DNA of 13,309 bases from Planctomycetota bacterium (GTDB lineage Bacteria; Planctomycetota; UBA1135; UBA2386), in assembly GCA_020425915.1 (NCBI GenBank), contig JAGQQZ010000477.1, positions 1-13,309 of the forward strand. Direction: 5' to 3'. The notes beneath the pieces were generated by a model. It was not told the origin of the DNA. It did not search any database and saw only the letters and a program-made list of their open reading frames with translations. Made by a program: the position numbers and the translations under genes. Of this stretch, positions 6,780 through 13,128 are shown one piece after another (position 1 is the first letter of the stretch; each line of letters opens with the position of its first letter).

Positions 6780-8159
6780 TCAAGCCTGCGCGGCCACGCG
6801 CGTCCTCAGGTCGCCACCCCCACCGGCAGCGTGCCCCGCGCGACGACGAGTCAATTCGTCCATGAAGCGCGCGAAGAAGAACTCGTCCTCACCGAACGCC
6901 GGTTCCAGGTCGTCGAGCCAGACCGCAGACTCGTCATAGCGCGCATAGAACAGGCGATTCGTCCAACCCGCATCGCGTCCTTGCAGGAACTTCAAGGCGA
7001 ACAGCCGCTGCCCCTGGAGCGTCGTCACGCCGTCGACGAGGACTTTGCCGGGTGTCGCGGACATCGAGGGACCCCGAACCGTGCGGGCGAGTCCCGAGAC
7101 GCTGCGGTAGGCGCCGCTGAAGATCTCGTAGGCGCGAGCCAACGGCACCGCGAAGTAGTCGCGCGCTCCGGTGTCGCGCTCGACGAACATGTAGTACGGC
7201 ACGGCGCCCAATTCGACCTGGCGCTGCCACATCCGCGCCCACACTGGCGCGTTGTCGTTGACGTGCCGAATCAGCGGCGCCTGGCATCGTACCGTCGCAC
7301 CGGTGCGCACGATCCGCCGAACCGCAGCACGCGCGACGTCGGTCTCCAGCTCGCGCGGATGACTGAAGTGGGCCATGATCGCTACGTGCAACCCGGCGTC
7401 ACCGATCTGCTCGAACAGACGCATCAGGTCGTCGGCGTCTTCACCATCGGTGAACCGATACGGCCAGTACGCGGGCGCCTTCGTGCCGAAGCGAATCGAC
7501 TTGAGCGAGTCGATCCCCGCCGCGAGCAACGGTTCGACATAGCGGCGCAGCACCTTGGTCGACATGACCATCGGGTCCCCACCGGTGAACAGGACGTCGG
7601 AGACCTCGGGGTGCAGCTTCAGGTAGCGGATCAACCGGTCGGCTTCGCGATCGACGAACTTCAGCTCGTCGATCCCGACGAACTGCGCCCAGCGGAAACA
7701 GTAGGTGCAGTACGCATGGCAGGTCTGCCCCTGGGCGGGGAAGAACAACACGGTCTCGCGATACTTGTGTTGCAGGCCGCGCAGCTCGGAGCCGTCGAGC
7801 CGCGGCACGTTGAGCGAGAGCTGACCGGCCGGGTGCGGATTCATCCCGAGCTGGATGGACCGCGCGCTCGCGACCACTTCCTCGTCGCTCGCGCCCCGTC
7901 GGACGAGTCCGACCATCCGCTCGAAGTCGGCCGCCGACAGCATCCCTTCCTGCGGGAACGTGAGTTGGTAGATCGGATCGTCCGGCACCCGGCTCCAGTC
8001 GATCAGCTCGTCGATGACGTAGTTGTTGACGCGGAACGGAAGCACCGCCGCGACCGCCGACAGCGTGTCGCGTGTCTCCGCTGGCAGCGCGCGAACCTGC
8101 GGGATCCGATCGAGCTGCTTGCGCTGGAATACTCGGTAGCTTCTCGTCTGGTCGGTCAT
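6780..8159 (-). CDS. KamA-family radical SAM protein (lysine 2,3-aminomutase-like)
   Basis: A 459-residue radical SAM enzyme of the lysine 2,3-aminomutase superfamily. The cluster motif is CHAYCTYC, with Cys147, Cys151 and Cys154 placed to bind the [4Fe-4S] cluster; GGDP (193-196) is the usual SAM-contact block, and KSIRFGTKAPAYWPYRFTDG (220-239) fits the family. Classical KamA has a Gly-rich PLP-lysine motif (PGGGGK, from memory); here the matching region reads SMSATPGKVLVDG (365-377), so Lys372 may be the PLP lysine but the glycine run is reduced. Substrate cannot be assigned: lysine, glutamate or protein lysine are all known in the superfamily. The ATG at 8159 is set by a strong AGGAGG Shine-Dalgarno at 8165-8170, five nt upstream. 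A GTG-initiated extension to 8282 is rejected. The amidohydrolase gene follows 47 nt downstream. Confidence 0.9.
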   Translation of the reverse strand: MTDQTRSYRVFQRKQLDRIPQVRALPAETRDTLSAVAAVLPFRVNNYVIDELIDWSRVPDDPIYQLTFPQEGMLSAADFERMVGLVRRGASDEEVVASARSIQLGMNPHPAGQLSLNVPRLDGSELRGLQHKYRETVLFFPAQGQTCHAYCTYCFRWAQFVGIDELKFVDREADRLIRYLKLHPEVSDVLFTGGDPMVMSTKVLRRYVEPLLAAGIDSLKSIRFGTKAPAYWPYRFTDGEDADDLMRLFEQIGDAGLHVAIMAHFSHPRELETDVARAAVRRIVRTGATVRCQAPLIRHVNDNAPVWARMWQRQVELGAVPYYMFVERDTGARDYFAVPLARAYEIFSGAYRSVSGLARTVRGPSMSATPGKVLVDGVTTLQGQRLFALKFLQGRDAGWTNRLFYARYDESAVWLDDLEPAFGEDEFFFARFMDELTRRRAGHAAGGGGDLRTRVAAQA

Positions 8160-8164
8160 CCACT

Positions 8165-8170
8165 CCTCCT
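8165..8170 (-). promoter_or_regulatory. Shine-Dalgarno site fixing the KamA-family start
   Basis: AGGAGG on the minus strand lies five bases before the ATG at 8159, the best ribosome binding site in the window. It argues against the longer GTG-initiated reading from 8282. Confidence 0.8.
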
Positions 8171-8181
8171 GGCCGGGATGT

Positions 8182-8194
8182 GTGTGCGCCACAC
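8182..8194 (-). repeat. Leader inverted repeat GTGTG-CGC-CACAC
   Basis: A perfect 5-bp inverted repeat with a 3-nt loop; adding GGG (8175-8177) and CCC (8195-8197) would extend it across a bulge. It sits just upstream of the KamA-family Shine-Dalgarno site and could form a leader hairpin in that mRNA. Function is unproven. Confidence 0.35.
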
Positions 8195-8253
8195 CCCGCG
8201 GGACCGGGGTCGGCTCCGATTCGCCCTTCGGCGTCGGGCCGGATACGCCCGAG

Positions 8254-8270
8254 CGAAGCATAGCGCTTCG
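8254..8270. repeat. Inverted repeat CGAAGC-ATAGC-GCTTCG upstream of the KamA-family gene
   Basis: Perfect 6-bp arms with a 5-nt spacer, about 95-110 bp upstream of the KamA-family start codon. On the minus strand its centre reads GCTATGCTT, containing a moderate -10-like TATGCT, but no good -35 precedes it. It could be an operator or part of the promoter of the KamA/amidohydrolase pair. Confidence 0.35.
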
Positions 8271-8344
8271 ACTGTGCGCCACGGCTCGGGGGCCGCGGCA
8301 CCGCGTGAGAGATCCTATTCTGGCACTCCCGAGGGCCGTCGCAA

Positions 8345-8367
8345 GGGAAACTAGCGGCCAAGGCCGC
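8345..8367 (-). terminator. Probable terminator of the PhnDCEE-type operon
   Basis: On the minus strand GCGGCC-TT-GGCCGC (8354-8367; effectively a 5-bp stem with a CTTG loop) is followed by TAGTTTCCC, a weak T-rich tail. It lies about 67 nt past the stop of the last permease gene and before the KamA-family promoter region, where a terminator is expected. The rest of 8160-8433 holds no gene that I can see. Confidence 0.5.
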
Positions 8368-8433
8368 CTGCGACCCTTTGCCGAACGGTCCCAAGCCCCT
8401 GCAAGAGCGGAGGCTTACGTCCTGATCTACGCG

Positions 8434-9330
8434 TCACCGCACGAGCCGGCGCGCGAGCGCCGAGATCAGGTCCCCGAACAGGACGATCACGACCCCGAGC
8501 CCGATCAGGAACACGAATTCGTCGTACCGATCCCGAGTTCTCGCGTCGTCGATCCAGTAGCCGAGCGAGACGACCCCGAGCATGCCGAGCACCGTCGCCT
8601 CGCGGACGCAGGTCTCCCAACGGTAGAAGACGTAGAGCAAGCCCCGACCGAAGACCGTCGGCCAGAGCGCGACGACGGCCATCTGCCGGCGGCCTGCGCC
8701 CGCCGCGCAGAGCGCGCGCAGCGGCGTCGGGTCCGCATTCTCGATCGTCTCGGAGTCGAGGCGGCCGAGGATCCCGGCGTTGTGGATCGCCAGGGCCAGC
8801 ACGACCGGCCATCCGTTCACTCCGAAGATCAGCAGCAGAACGAACGCCAGCAGGTACTCGGGCAACGCGCGCATGACGATCAGACCGACCCGCGTGCCGA
8901 GGTAGACGAACCGCCAGAACCACTTCGACCCGGTCGAGATCCGGCCGACGCAGCCGAACGGATCCGCGGTCGCGAAGTTGCGCGCCGCGCCGAGCGACAG
9001 GACGGCGCCGAGACACGCAGCCAGCACGATCGCGAGGATCGAGATCGCCAACGTCGACAACGCTGCGTCGAGTCCGCGGTCGCGCATGATCGTCGCCCCC
9101 CAATCGAGGAACGTCCCCCAATCCCAGTCTCGCCCGACCAGCGGCGCCGGTCGGATCTCCGCGAGGAAGCGATCCCAGTTCCGCGCGCGGCGCTCGCCGA
9201 ACAGGTCGGCCAACGAGAATCGACCGGCGATCCACGCGACCGACACGAGCAGGACGATGAAACCGAAACTCCAACGCACGAACCGATCGCGCGGCCGCCG
9301 ACGCCACAACTGCTCGACCCGTGGGCTCAT
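8434..9330 (-). CDS. phnE: PhnE-family ABC permease 2 (phosphonate/phosphite/selenate-type importer)
   Basis: Inner-membrane permease of an oxyanion importer; 298 residues. Hydrophobic segments lie near residues 20-36, 89-116, 143-170, 174-190, 228-258 and 272-291. The PhnE hallmark MRALPEYLLAFVLLLIFG (153-170) is followed by LALAIHNAGILGRLDSETIE (178-197). The EAA-type loop that contacts the ATPase spans about 204-252 (ALCAAGAGRRQ through YRWETCVREATVLGMLG). The ATG at 9330 overlaps the upstream permease stop by four bases (ATGA), and the start gives a basic N terminus before the first membrane segment; the longer reading to 9510 is antisense-like Arg-rich sequence. It is quite different from the upstream permease, so the two probably form a heterodimer. 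It is the last gene of the operon. Confidence 0.9.
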   Translation of the reverse strand: MSPRVEQLWRRRPRDRFVRWSFGFIVLLVSVAWIAGRFSLADLFGERRARNWDRFLAEIRPAPLVGRDWDWGTFLDWGATIMRDRGLDAALSTLAISILAIVLAACLGAVLSLGAARNFATADPFGCVGRISTGSKWFWRFVYLGTRVGLIVMRALPEYLLAFVLLLIFGVNGWPVVLALAIHNAGILGRLDSETIENADPTPLRALCAAGAGRRQMAVVALWPTVFGRGLLYVFYRWETCVREATVLGMLGVVSLGYWIDDARTRDRYDEFVFLIGLGVVIVLFGDLISALARRLVR

Positions 9331-10205
9331 CCGATCAGCCTCCGACGGATGGCGCCGCTCCAGAGGTCGAAACCGATGACCACGGCGAACAGGGCGTACA
9401 GCAACGTCCACACCTCGCCGTAGTTGGACGACACGAACGACTGGTAAAGGTGCAGACCGAGCGTGCCGTAGCCGAAGAACCCGAGCACGGCGGACGCGCG
9501 CAGCGCACATTCGAACCGGTAGAACGAATACGCGATCATGTCCGGCAACGCGCGCGGCAGCAGACCGAAGCAGAACACGTGTCGTGCCGTGCCGCCGGCA
9601 GCCTGCAGCGCGAACGCGGCGTCACGCGGAGATTCGTCGATGAGCTCGGAGTAGATCTTCGCCAAGGTCCCCGCCGTCGGGATCGACAAGGCCAGGACGG
9701 CGGCGATCTCGCTCGCGCCGAACGCGACGACCAACAGCAACGCCCAAAGAAGTTCGTGGACCGATCGCATCAGCGCGATGACGGTCCGCGCGAGCCCGAA
9801 CGAAACGTGAGCGAGGGCGGAACCACGCGGGAACACGCAACTCCACCACGCCGTGGATGCCAGGAAGCCGAGCACCAGTCCGGCAACCACCGCGACCCCC
9901 ATCGCCGCCGCCGCGAACGCCACGGTCGTCACCGCCGCCTCGAGCACGGTCACCAGGAACGGCGGAGCGTTCGCCGGCACGAATTCCGCCTCGGACGACA
10001 ACGCCGGAGTCAGCGCCCGACTCAGGAACTCGAGGCATACGTCCAGACCGTGCTGGCTCGGGATCAGGTCCACCAGTCGCAGGTCGAGCTGCCAGGCCGA
10101 CCACACGGCGCCCACGACCAACGCGACGACGACGTTCGTCCGTCCCCGAAACGGGTTCGGGCGTCGCTCGGCCGGCGACTCAGCAACCGTCGGCAAGCAG
10201 CTCAT
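9327..10205 (-). CDS. phnE: PhnE-family ABC permease 1 (phosphonate/phosphite/selenate-type importer)
   Basis: First of two permeases of the PhnDCEE-type importer; 292 residues. Hydrophobic segments lie near residues 24-40, 82-118, 131-145, 151-181, 223-250 and 266-282. Family landmarks are MRSVHELLWALLLVVAFG (146-163), LSIPTAGTLAKIYSELIDE (173-191) and the EAA-type loop ALQAAGGTARHV through YRFECALRASAVLGFFGYG (199-247). These match the PhnE pattern of a short loop ending in YRFE...R.A.VLG. The ATG at 10205 is the only plausible start; it overlaps the end of the ATPase gene by 26 nt, and no Shine-Dalgarno is evident, which suggests coupled translation. Its stop overlaps the next permease start by four bases. 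Confidence 0.88.
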   Translation of the reverse strand: MSCLPTVAESPAERRPNPFRGRTNVVVALVVGAVWSAWQLDLRLVDLIPSQHGLDVCLEFLSRALTPALSSEAEFVPANAPPFLVTVLEAAVTTVAFAAAAMGVAVVAGLVLGFLASTAWWSCVFPRGSALAHVSFGLARTVIALMRSVHELLWALLLVVAFGASEIAAVLALSIPTAGTLAKIYSELIDESPRDAAFALQAAGGTARHVFCFGLLPRALPDMIAYSFYRFECALRASAVLGFFGYGTLGLHLYQSFVSSNYGEVWTLLYALFAVVIGFDLWSGAIRRRLIG

Positions 10206-10962
10206 CGGCGGACAGAGCGTAGAGCTTGCCGAGTCGCGCGTCGTCGAGTTCGTCGGTCCGCGAATCGAACACGACTTTCCCCGCTCGCAGGCCGACGACT
10301 CGATCGAAGAACTCGCGCGCGTAGTCGACGTTGTGGAGGCTGGCGCACAGCGTGAGCCCACCTTCGCGCGAGATCCCCGTCAGCAACTCGAGCACGGCAC
10401 GGGCGCGCGACGGGTCGACGCTCGCGACCGGCTCGTCGGCCAGGATCGCGAGCGGGCGTTGGTAGAGTGCCCGCGCGATCGCCACGCGTTGCCGTTGGCC
10501 TCCCGAGAGGCGATCGGTCCGCTCGAACAGCTTGTCTTCGATTCCCACGCGATCGAGCAACGAGTGGACCTCGTCGAGCGTCGCCCGGGACGGCCAGGCG
10601 TAGTCTCGCACGCTGCCGAGGAAGGAACGCGTGCCGACGCGACCGGCGACGACGTTCTGCACGACGCGCACGTTCGGCACGAGCGCGTGGTCCTGCGGCA
10701 CGAAGCCGATCGATGCTCGCAGCTGCCGGCCCTCCTTCACTCCGCAGCGACCGACGTCGACTCCACCGACCTCGACCCGCCCCGAGGACGGCATCAGGGA
10801 CGCACCGAGCGCGCGCAGCAGCGTGGTCTTGCCCGCACCGCTCGGGCCGACGAACGCGACGCGCTCGCCGCCATCGATCGTCAGATCGACGCCGGACAGA
10901 GCCTCGAGCGCACAGAATCGGACCGAGAGTTGCTCGGCGACGAAGCGCAGTCCGCGTCCCAA
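10180..10962 (-). CDS. phnC: PhnC-type ABC transporter ATP-binding protein
   Basis: Cytoplasmic ATPase that powers the importer; 260 residues, typical of PhnC (about 250-270). It has Walker A GPSGAGKTT (39-47), Q-loop Gln90 in GFVPQDHALVPNVRVVQNV, ABC signature LSGGQRQRVAIARAL (152-166), Walker B LAILADEP (171-178) with D-loop SVDP (181-184), and switch His210 in SLHNVDYA. That last motif closely resembles the SLHQVD pattern of PhnC. The best start is TTG at 10962, four bases after the binding-protein stop; no ATG is available near the N terminus, and a CTG lies four codons further in. The 3' end overlaps the first permease by 26 nt. The PhnC-type family is clear; the substrate is set by the binding protein and is uncertain. 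Confidence 0.9.
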   Translation of the reverse strand: MGRGLRFVAEQLSVRFCALEALSGVDLTIDGGERVAFVGPSGAGKTTLLRALGASLMPSSGRVEVGGVDVGRCGVKEGRQLRASIGFVPQDHALVPNVRVVQNVVAGRVGTRSFLGSVRDYAWPSRATLDEVHSLLDRVGIEDKLFERTDRLSGGQRQRVAIARALYQRPLAILADEPVASVDPSRARAVLELLTGISREGGLTLCASLHNVDYAREFFDRVVGLRAGKVVFDSRTDELDDARLGKLYALSADELLADGC

Positions 10963-10966
10963 CGGC

Positions 10967-11842
10967 TCAGTCGGTCAACCCGAGTTCGACCGCGAGTTCC
11001 TCGATCCGAGAGAAGTCCTCGTTCGACGCGGCGATCAGGCGGTCGCGCTGGAACGCCGCGAGCAGTTCGGGATCGTCGAGTCGCAACAACGTCTTCTGCA
11101 GCTTGTCGATGAAGCCTGCACCGAACGTCTTCTCGAGGTCCGGGTGCGCGGTCATGTTGTAGTCGGCGTAGAGATCGCTCTTCCAGATGACCTTGCAGAC
11201 CGCGGGGTCGATCTTGCCGTCCGCGACCATCTTGTCGTAGGTCTTGTAGTTGCACGCGCCGACCTCGAACTGGCCCGAAGCGACCTGCTCGATCGTCTTG
11301 TCGTGGGCACCCGAGTACGCGTTCTCGTGGCCGAAGTAGTCAGCCGGGGCCTTGCCGCCGTACTTGCGGATGAAGTACTCGGGCATCAGCCTGCCCGAGG
11401 TCGAGTCGGGGGAGCCGAACGTGAACTTCTTGCCCTCGATGCCCTTCGGGAACGACTCGCTGCGTTCGAGCCCGGTGTCCTTGTGCGCGATGAAGTACGA
11501 GTAGTAGGTCGGGTCGGCGGCACCTTGGACGATCGCGCGGGCACCCTCGACGGACCGGCGGGCCTGCACGCCGCTCAGGCCACCGAACCACGCGAGCTGC
11601 ACGTCACCGGTCCGGAACAGCTCGACGGCGTCCTTGTACTTCACGACCGGCCGGTAGCGGACGGGAACGCCGAGCTGCTCGGACAGCCACTCGGCGACGG
11701 GCTCGTACTTCGCCCGCAGCATCGTCTGGTCGTGATCGGGGATCGCGCTGAAGGTGAGCACGGCTTCCGCCGAGGACTCGCCGCCACAGGAAGAGGTGAA
11801 GCACGCGAACCCGAGCAGGGCAGCCTGGACGAGTGTTTTCAT
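10967..11842 (-). CDS. phnD: PhnD-family substrate-binding lipoprotein (phosphonate/phosphite/selenate-type oxyanion)
   Basis: Periplasmic binding component of the importer; 291 residues. A signal peptide (MKTLVQAALLGFACFTSSC) ends at likely lipid-bearing Cys19. The mature part has PhnD-family landmarks: FSAIPDHDQTML (31-42), VQLAWFGGLSGVQARR (81-96), FTFGSPDSTSGRLMPEYF (140-157), AYSGAHDKTIEQVASGQFEVGACN (175-198) and IWKSDLYADYNMTAHPDL (219-236). From memory, the AIPD, AWFGG, STSGxLMPxYF and SGAHDxT combination resembles proteins annotated as putative selenate-binding more than E. coli PhnD, which has AWYGN and NAGHE; the DDPELLAAF and NEDFSRI tail also recalls phosphite-binding PtxB. The substrate is therefore unresolved. 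The ATG at 11842 has AAAGG about 9 nt upstream. It is the first gene of the operon, divergent from the LysR-type gene. Confidence 0.88.
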   Translation of the reverse strand: MKTLVQAALLGFACFTSSCGGESSAEAVLTFSAIPDHDQTMLRAKYEPVAEWLSEQLGVPVRYRPVVKYKDAVELFRTGDVQLAWFGGLSGVQARRSVEGARAIVQGAADPTYYSYFIAHKDTGLERSESFPKGIEGKKFTFGSPDSTSGRLMPEYFIRKYGGKAPADYFGHENAYSGAHDKTIEQVASGQFEVGACNYKTYDKMVADGKIDPAVCKVIWKSDLYADYNMTAHPDLEKTFGAGFIDKLQKTLLRLDDPELLAAFQRDRLIAASNEDFSRIEELAVELGLTD

Positions 11843-11914
11843 GTCGGCCTTTGTGAGGTATAGGTTTTTCCGATAGGTTCTATCGGGTTTTCGAATAACC
11901 ATACGGATCGACCC
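11843..11914. promoter_or_regulatory. Divergent promoter/operator region between phnD and the LysR-type gene
   Basis: This 72-bp intergenic region is clearly more A/T-rich than its surroundings. It must contain start signals for both divergent genes and is the natural binding site for the LysR-type regulator. It holds the perfect palindrome CCGATAG-GTT-CTATCGG (11870-11886) and a second copy of ATAGGTT (11860-11866, matching 11873-11879; 13-bp period), giving three related half-sites. Exact -35/-10 elements could not be assigned with confidence. Confidence 0.7.
11870..11886. promoter_or_regulatory. Putative LysR-type regulator operator palindrome
   Basis: CCGATAG and CTATCGG are exact inverse complements separated by GTT, centred 29-45 bp from both start codons. 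Divergent placement next to its regulator gene is the classic LysR-type arrangement. A T-N11-A core, usual for these regulators, can be placed in more than one register, so the exact recognition bases are not claimed. Confidence 0.6.
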
Positions 11915-12871
11915 ATGAGCGCGCCACAACGCCCTTCCCGGATCGAGGAGCCCCTGTCCATCCGTCAGCTCGAGATCTTCTCGACGCTCATCGAGGAGGG
12001 CTCGTTCACCCGCGCGGCGCGGCGACTCGAGCTGAGCCAGCCGACGGTCAGCGGGCACATCGCCGACCTGGAAGCGAGGCTCGGGCTCCGGCTCGTCGAT
12101 CGGCGACGGCACGGCATCAGCATCACGCCCGATGGCGAAGCGCTGCTGCCCTCGGCACGGGCGACGCTCGCGAGCGAACGCAACGTGCGGCTCCTCGCGT
12201 CCGAACTGCACGGACTGGTCACCGGCCACCTCGCGCTCGGGTCGAGCACGACGCCGGCGGTCTACCTGCTCCCACCGGTGCTCGCGGCGTTCCAGGCCAC
12301 GTATCCTTCCGTCCGCTTCCGGATGACGACCGCGCCGTCGGTCGAGATCCTCGACGGACTCCTCGACGGCGGGATCGAAGTCGCGATCGTCGGGATCCAG
12401 CCGAACGAGGAGGGAATCACCTGCGAACCGATCGGCCGCGACCGGATGGTGCTGATCGTGGGACCCGAACACGCGTTCGCCGGCCGCGAACGAGTGACAC
12501 GGAAGGAAGTCCTCGAGCAGCCGCTGGTGCTGCGGAAACCCGGTTCCGGTTCGCGGCAGGCGATCCTCGACGGGCTCGGCATCGATCACACGAACTCGGA
12601 GGTCCGCAGGGCGCTCGAGGTCGACGGCACCGACGGGGTCAAGTCGGTCGTGCGCGCGGGACTGGGCGTCTCGTTCCTCTCCGATCTGTCGATCCGAGAG
12701 GACGTCGAACGGCGCTCGCTCGTCCCGGTGGAGGTCGACGGGTTCTCGGTGATGCGGGAGTTCTTCCTCGTCAAGCGAACCGAGGAGTCCGAGAGCCCGT
12801 CGTGTCGGGCGTTCTGCACGATCGCGCGCACGATGCTCGCCGGCGAAGTCGAGCGGTCGAACGCAATCTAG
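11915..12871 (+). CDS. LysR-type transcriptional regulator
   Basis: 318-residue DNA-binding regulator. The winged helix-turn-helix spans about 15-74: LSIRQLEIFSTLIEEGSFTR, then AARRLELSQPTVSGHIADLE and ARLGLRLVDRRRHGISITPDG. A linker helix follows (about 76-100), then the two-lobed ligand domain (about 105-290), beginning LALGSSTTPAVYLLPPVLAAF (106-126), a pattern shared with the CysL/CbbR-type subfamily. The protein starts with a 13-residue tail before the helix-turn-helix; the ATG at 11915 is used because no better start is visible, and its ribosome binding site is weak. Divergent, 72-nt spacing from phnD indicates that it controls the importer, with the imported anion or a derivative as likely effector. 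LysR-type proteins beside such importers are known from phosphite (PtxE) systems. That analogy is inference; no phosphite dehydrogenase is in the window. Confidence 0.93.
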   Translation: MSAPQRPSRIEEPLSIRQLEIFSTLIEEGSFTRAARRLELSQPTVSGHIADLEARLGLRLVDRRRHGISITPDGEALLPSARATLASERNVRLLASELHGLVTGHLALGSSTTPAVYLLPPVLAAFQATYPSVRFRMTTAPSVEILDGLLDGGIEVAIVGIQPNEEGITCEPIGRDRMVLIVGPEHAFAGRERVTRKEVLEQPLVLRKPGSGSRQAILDGLGIDHTNSEVRRALEVDGTDGVKSVVRAGLGVSFLSDLSIREDVERRSLVPVEVDGFSVMREFFLVKRTEESESPSCRAFCTIARTMLAGEVERSNAI

Positions 12872-12885
12872 AATCCTACGGATTC
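12871..12885 (+). repeat. Hairpin at the LysR-type stop codon (GAATCC-TAC-GGATTC)
   Basis: A perfect 6-bp inverted repeat with a 3-nt loop begins on the last base of the regulator stop codon. It is the first of two hairpins in the 237-bp gap before the convergent glycosyltransferase gene and may protect the 3' end or aid termination. Confidence 0.5.
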
Positions 12886-12911
12886 GCGTCGCGGGACCGT
12901 TACTCCTGCGC

Positions 12912-12944
12912 CTCGCCGCCTAGTGGCGAAAGCCGAGCGGCGAG
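12912..12944 (+). terminator. Stem-loop with GAAA tetraloop downstream of the LysR-type gene
   Basis: CTCGCCGC (12912-12919) pairs perfectly with GCGGCGAG (12937-12944). Inside, GGC (12925-12927) and GCC (12932-12934) close a GAAA tetraloop, leaving an asymmetric internal loop (CTAGT opposite GA). It could be a terminator for the regulator gene although no U-tract follows, or a structured leader of the small ORF starting at 12949. No known riboswitch class was recognised. Confidence 0.45.
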
Positions 12945-12948
12945 CCCC

Positions 12949-13128
12949 ATGCGCGAACATCCTTTCGATTCGACGGCCGAGGAGAACACGCCCGACCCGC
13001 GCTCCGATCACTTCGATCGCGTTGCGTCGGCGCGCGACGAGCGCGGTCGGCCGGAACTCGACCGCGACGATCCGAAGTCGGAGGGCGAGAACCGCCGACG
13101 TGTTCGGTTCATCTGCCTGACGCCGTGA
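12949..13128 (+). CDS. Doubtful small ORF, hydrophilic 59-residue product
   Basis: Codes for a very charged peptide rich in Asp, Glu and Arg, with no hydrophobic core, signal or recognisable domain. Its ATG lies four bases after a strong hairpin, and its end overlaps the convergent glycosyltransferase stop by 20 nt. The third-position G/C bias is only moderate. It could be a short acidic protein, but chance is at least as likely. Confidence 0.2.
   Translation: MREHPFDSTAEENTPDPRSDHFDRVASARDERGRPELDRDDPKSEGENRRRVRFICLTP

Noticed and set aside
8160..8282. GTG-initiated 41-residue N-terminal extension of the KamA-family protein
   Set aside because: The AGGAGG site five bases before the ATG at 8159 supports the shorter protein, and the extension looks like leader DNA.
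6714..8354. 546-codon open frame on the plus strand
   Set aside because: Antisense to the KamA-family gene with its intact CxxxCxxC motif and strong ribosome binding site; the product is Arg/Asp/His-rich.
9853..11112. 419-codon open frame on the plus strand
   Set aside because: Antisense to phnE, phnC and the end of phnD, all of which have clear family motifs.
12871..12885. Mini-ykkC-like (guanidine) element because of the TACGG loop
   Set aside because: The loop is TAC within a fully paired stem, not a symmetric ACGR tetraloop, and the required second matching hairpin is absent.
12932..12948. AGCGGCGAGC word resembling a segment of 23S rRNA
   Set aside because: Only about ten bases match and nothing rRNA-like flanks it; it is one arm of the stem-loop at 12912-12944.
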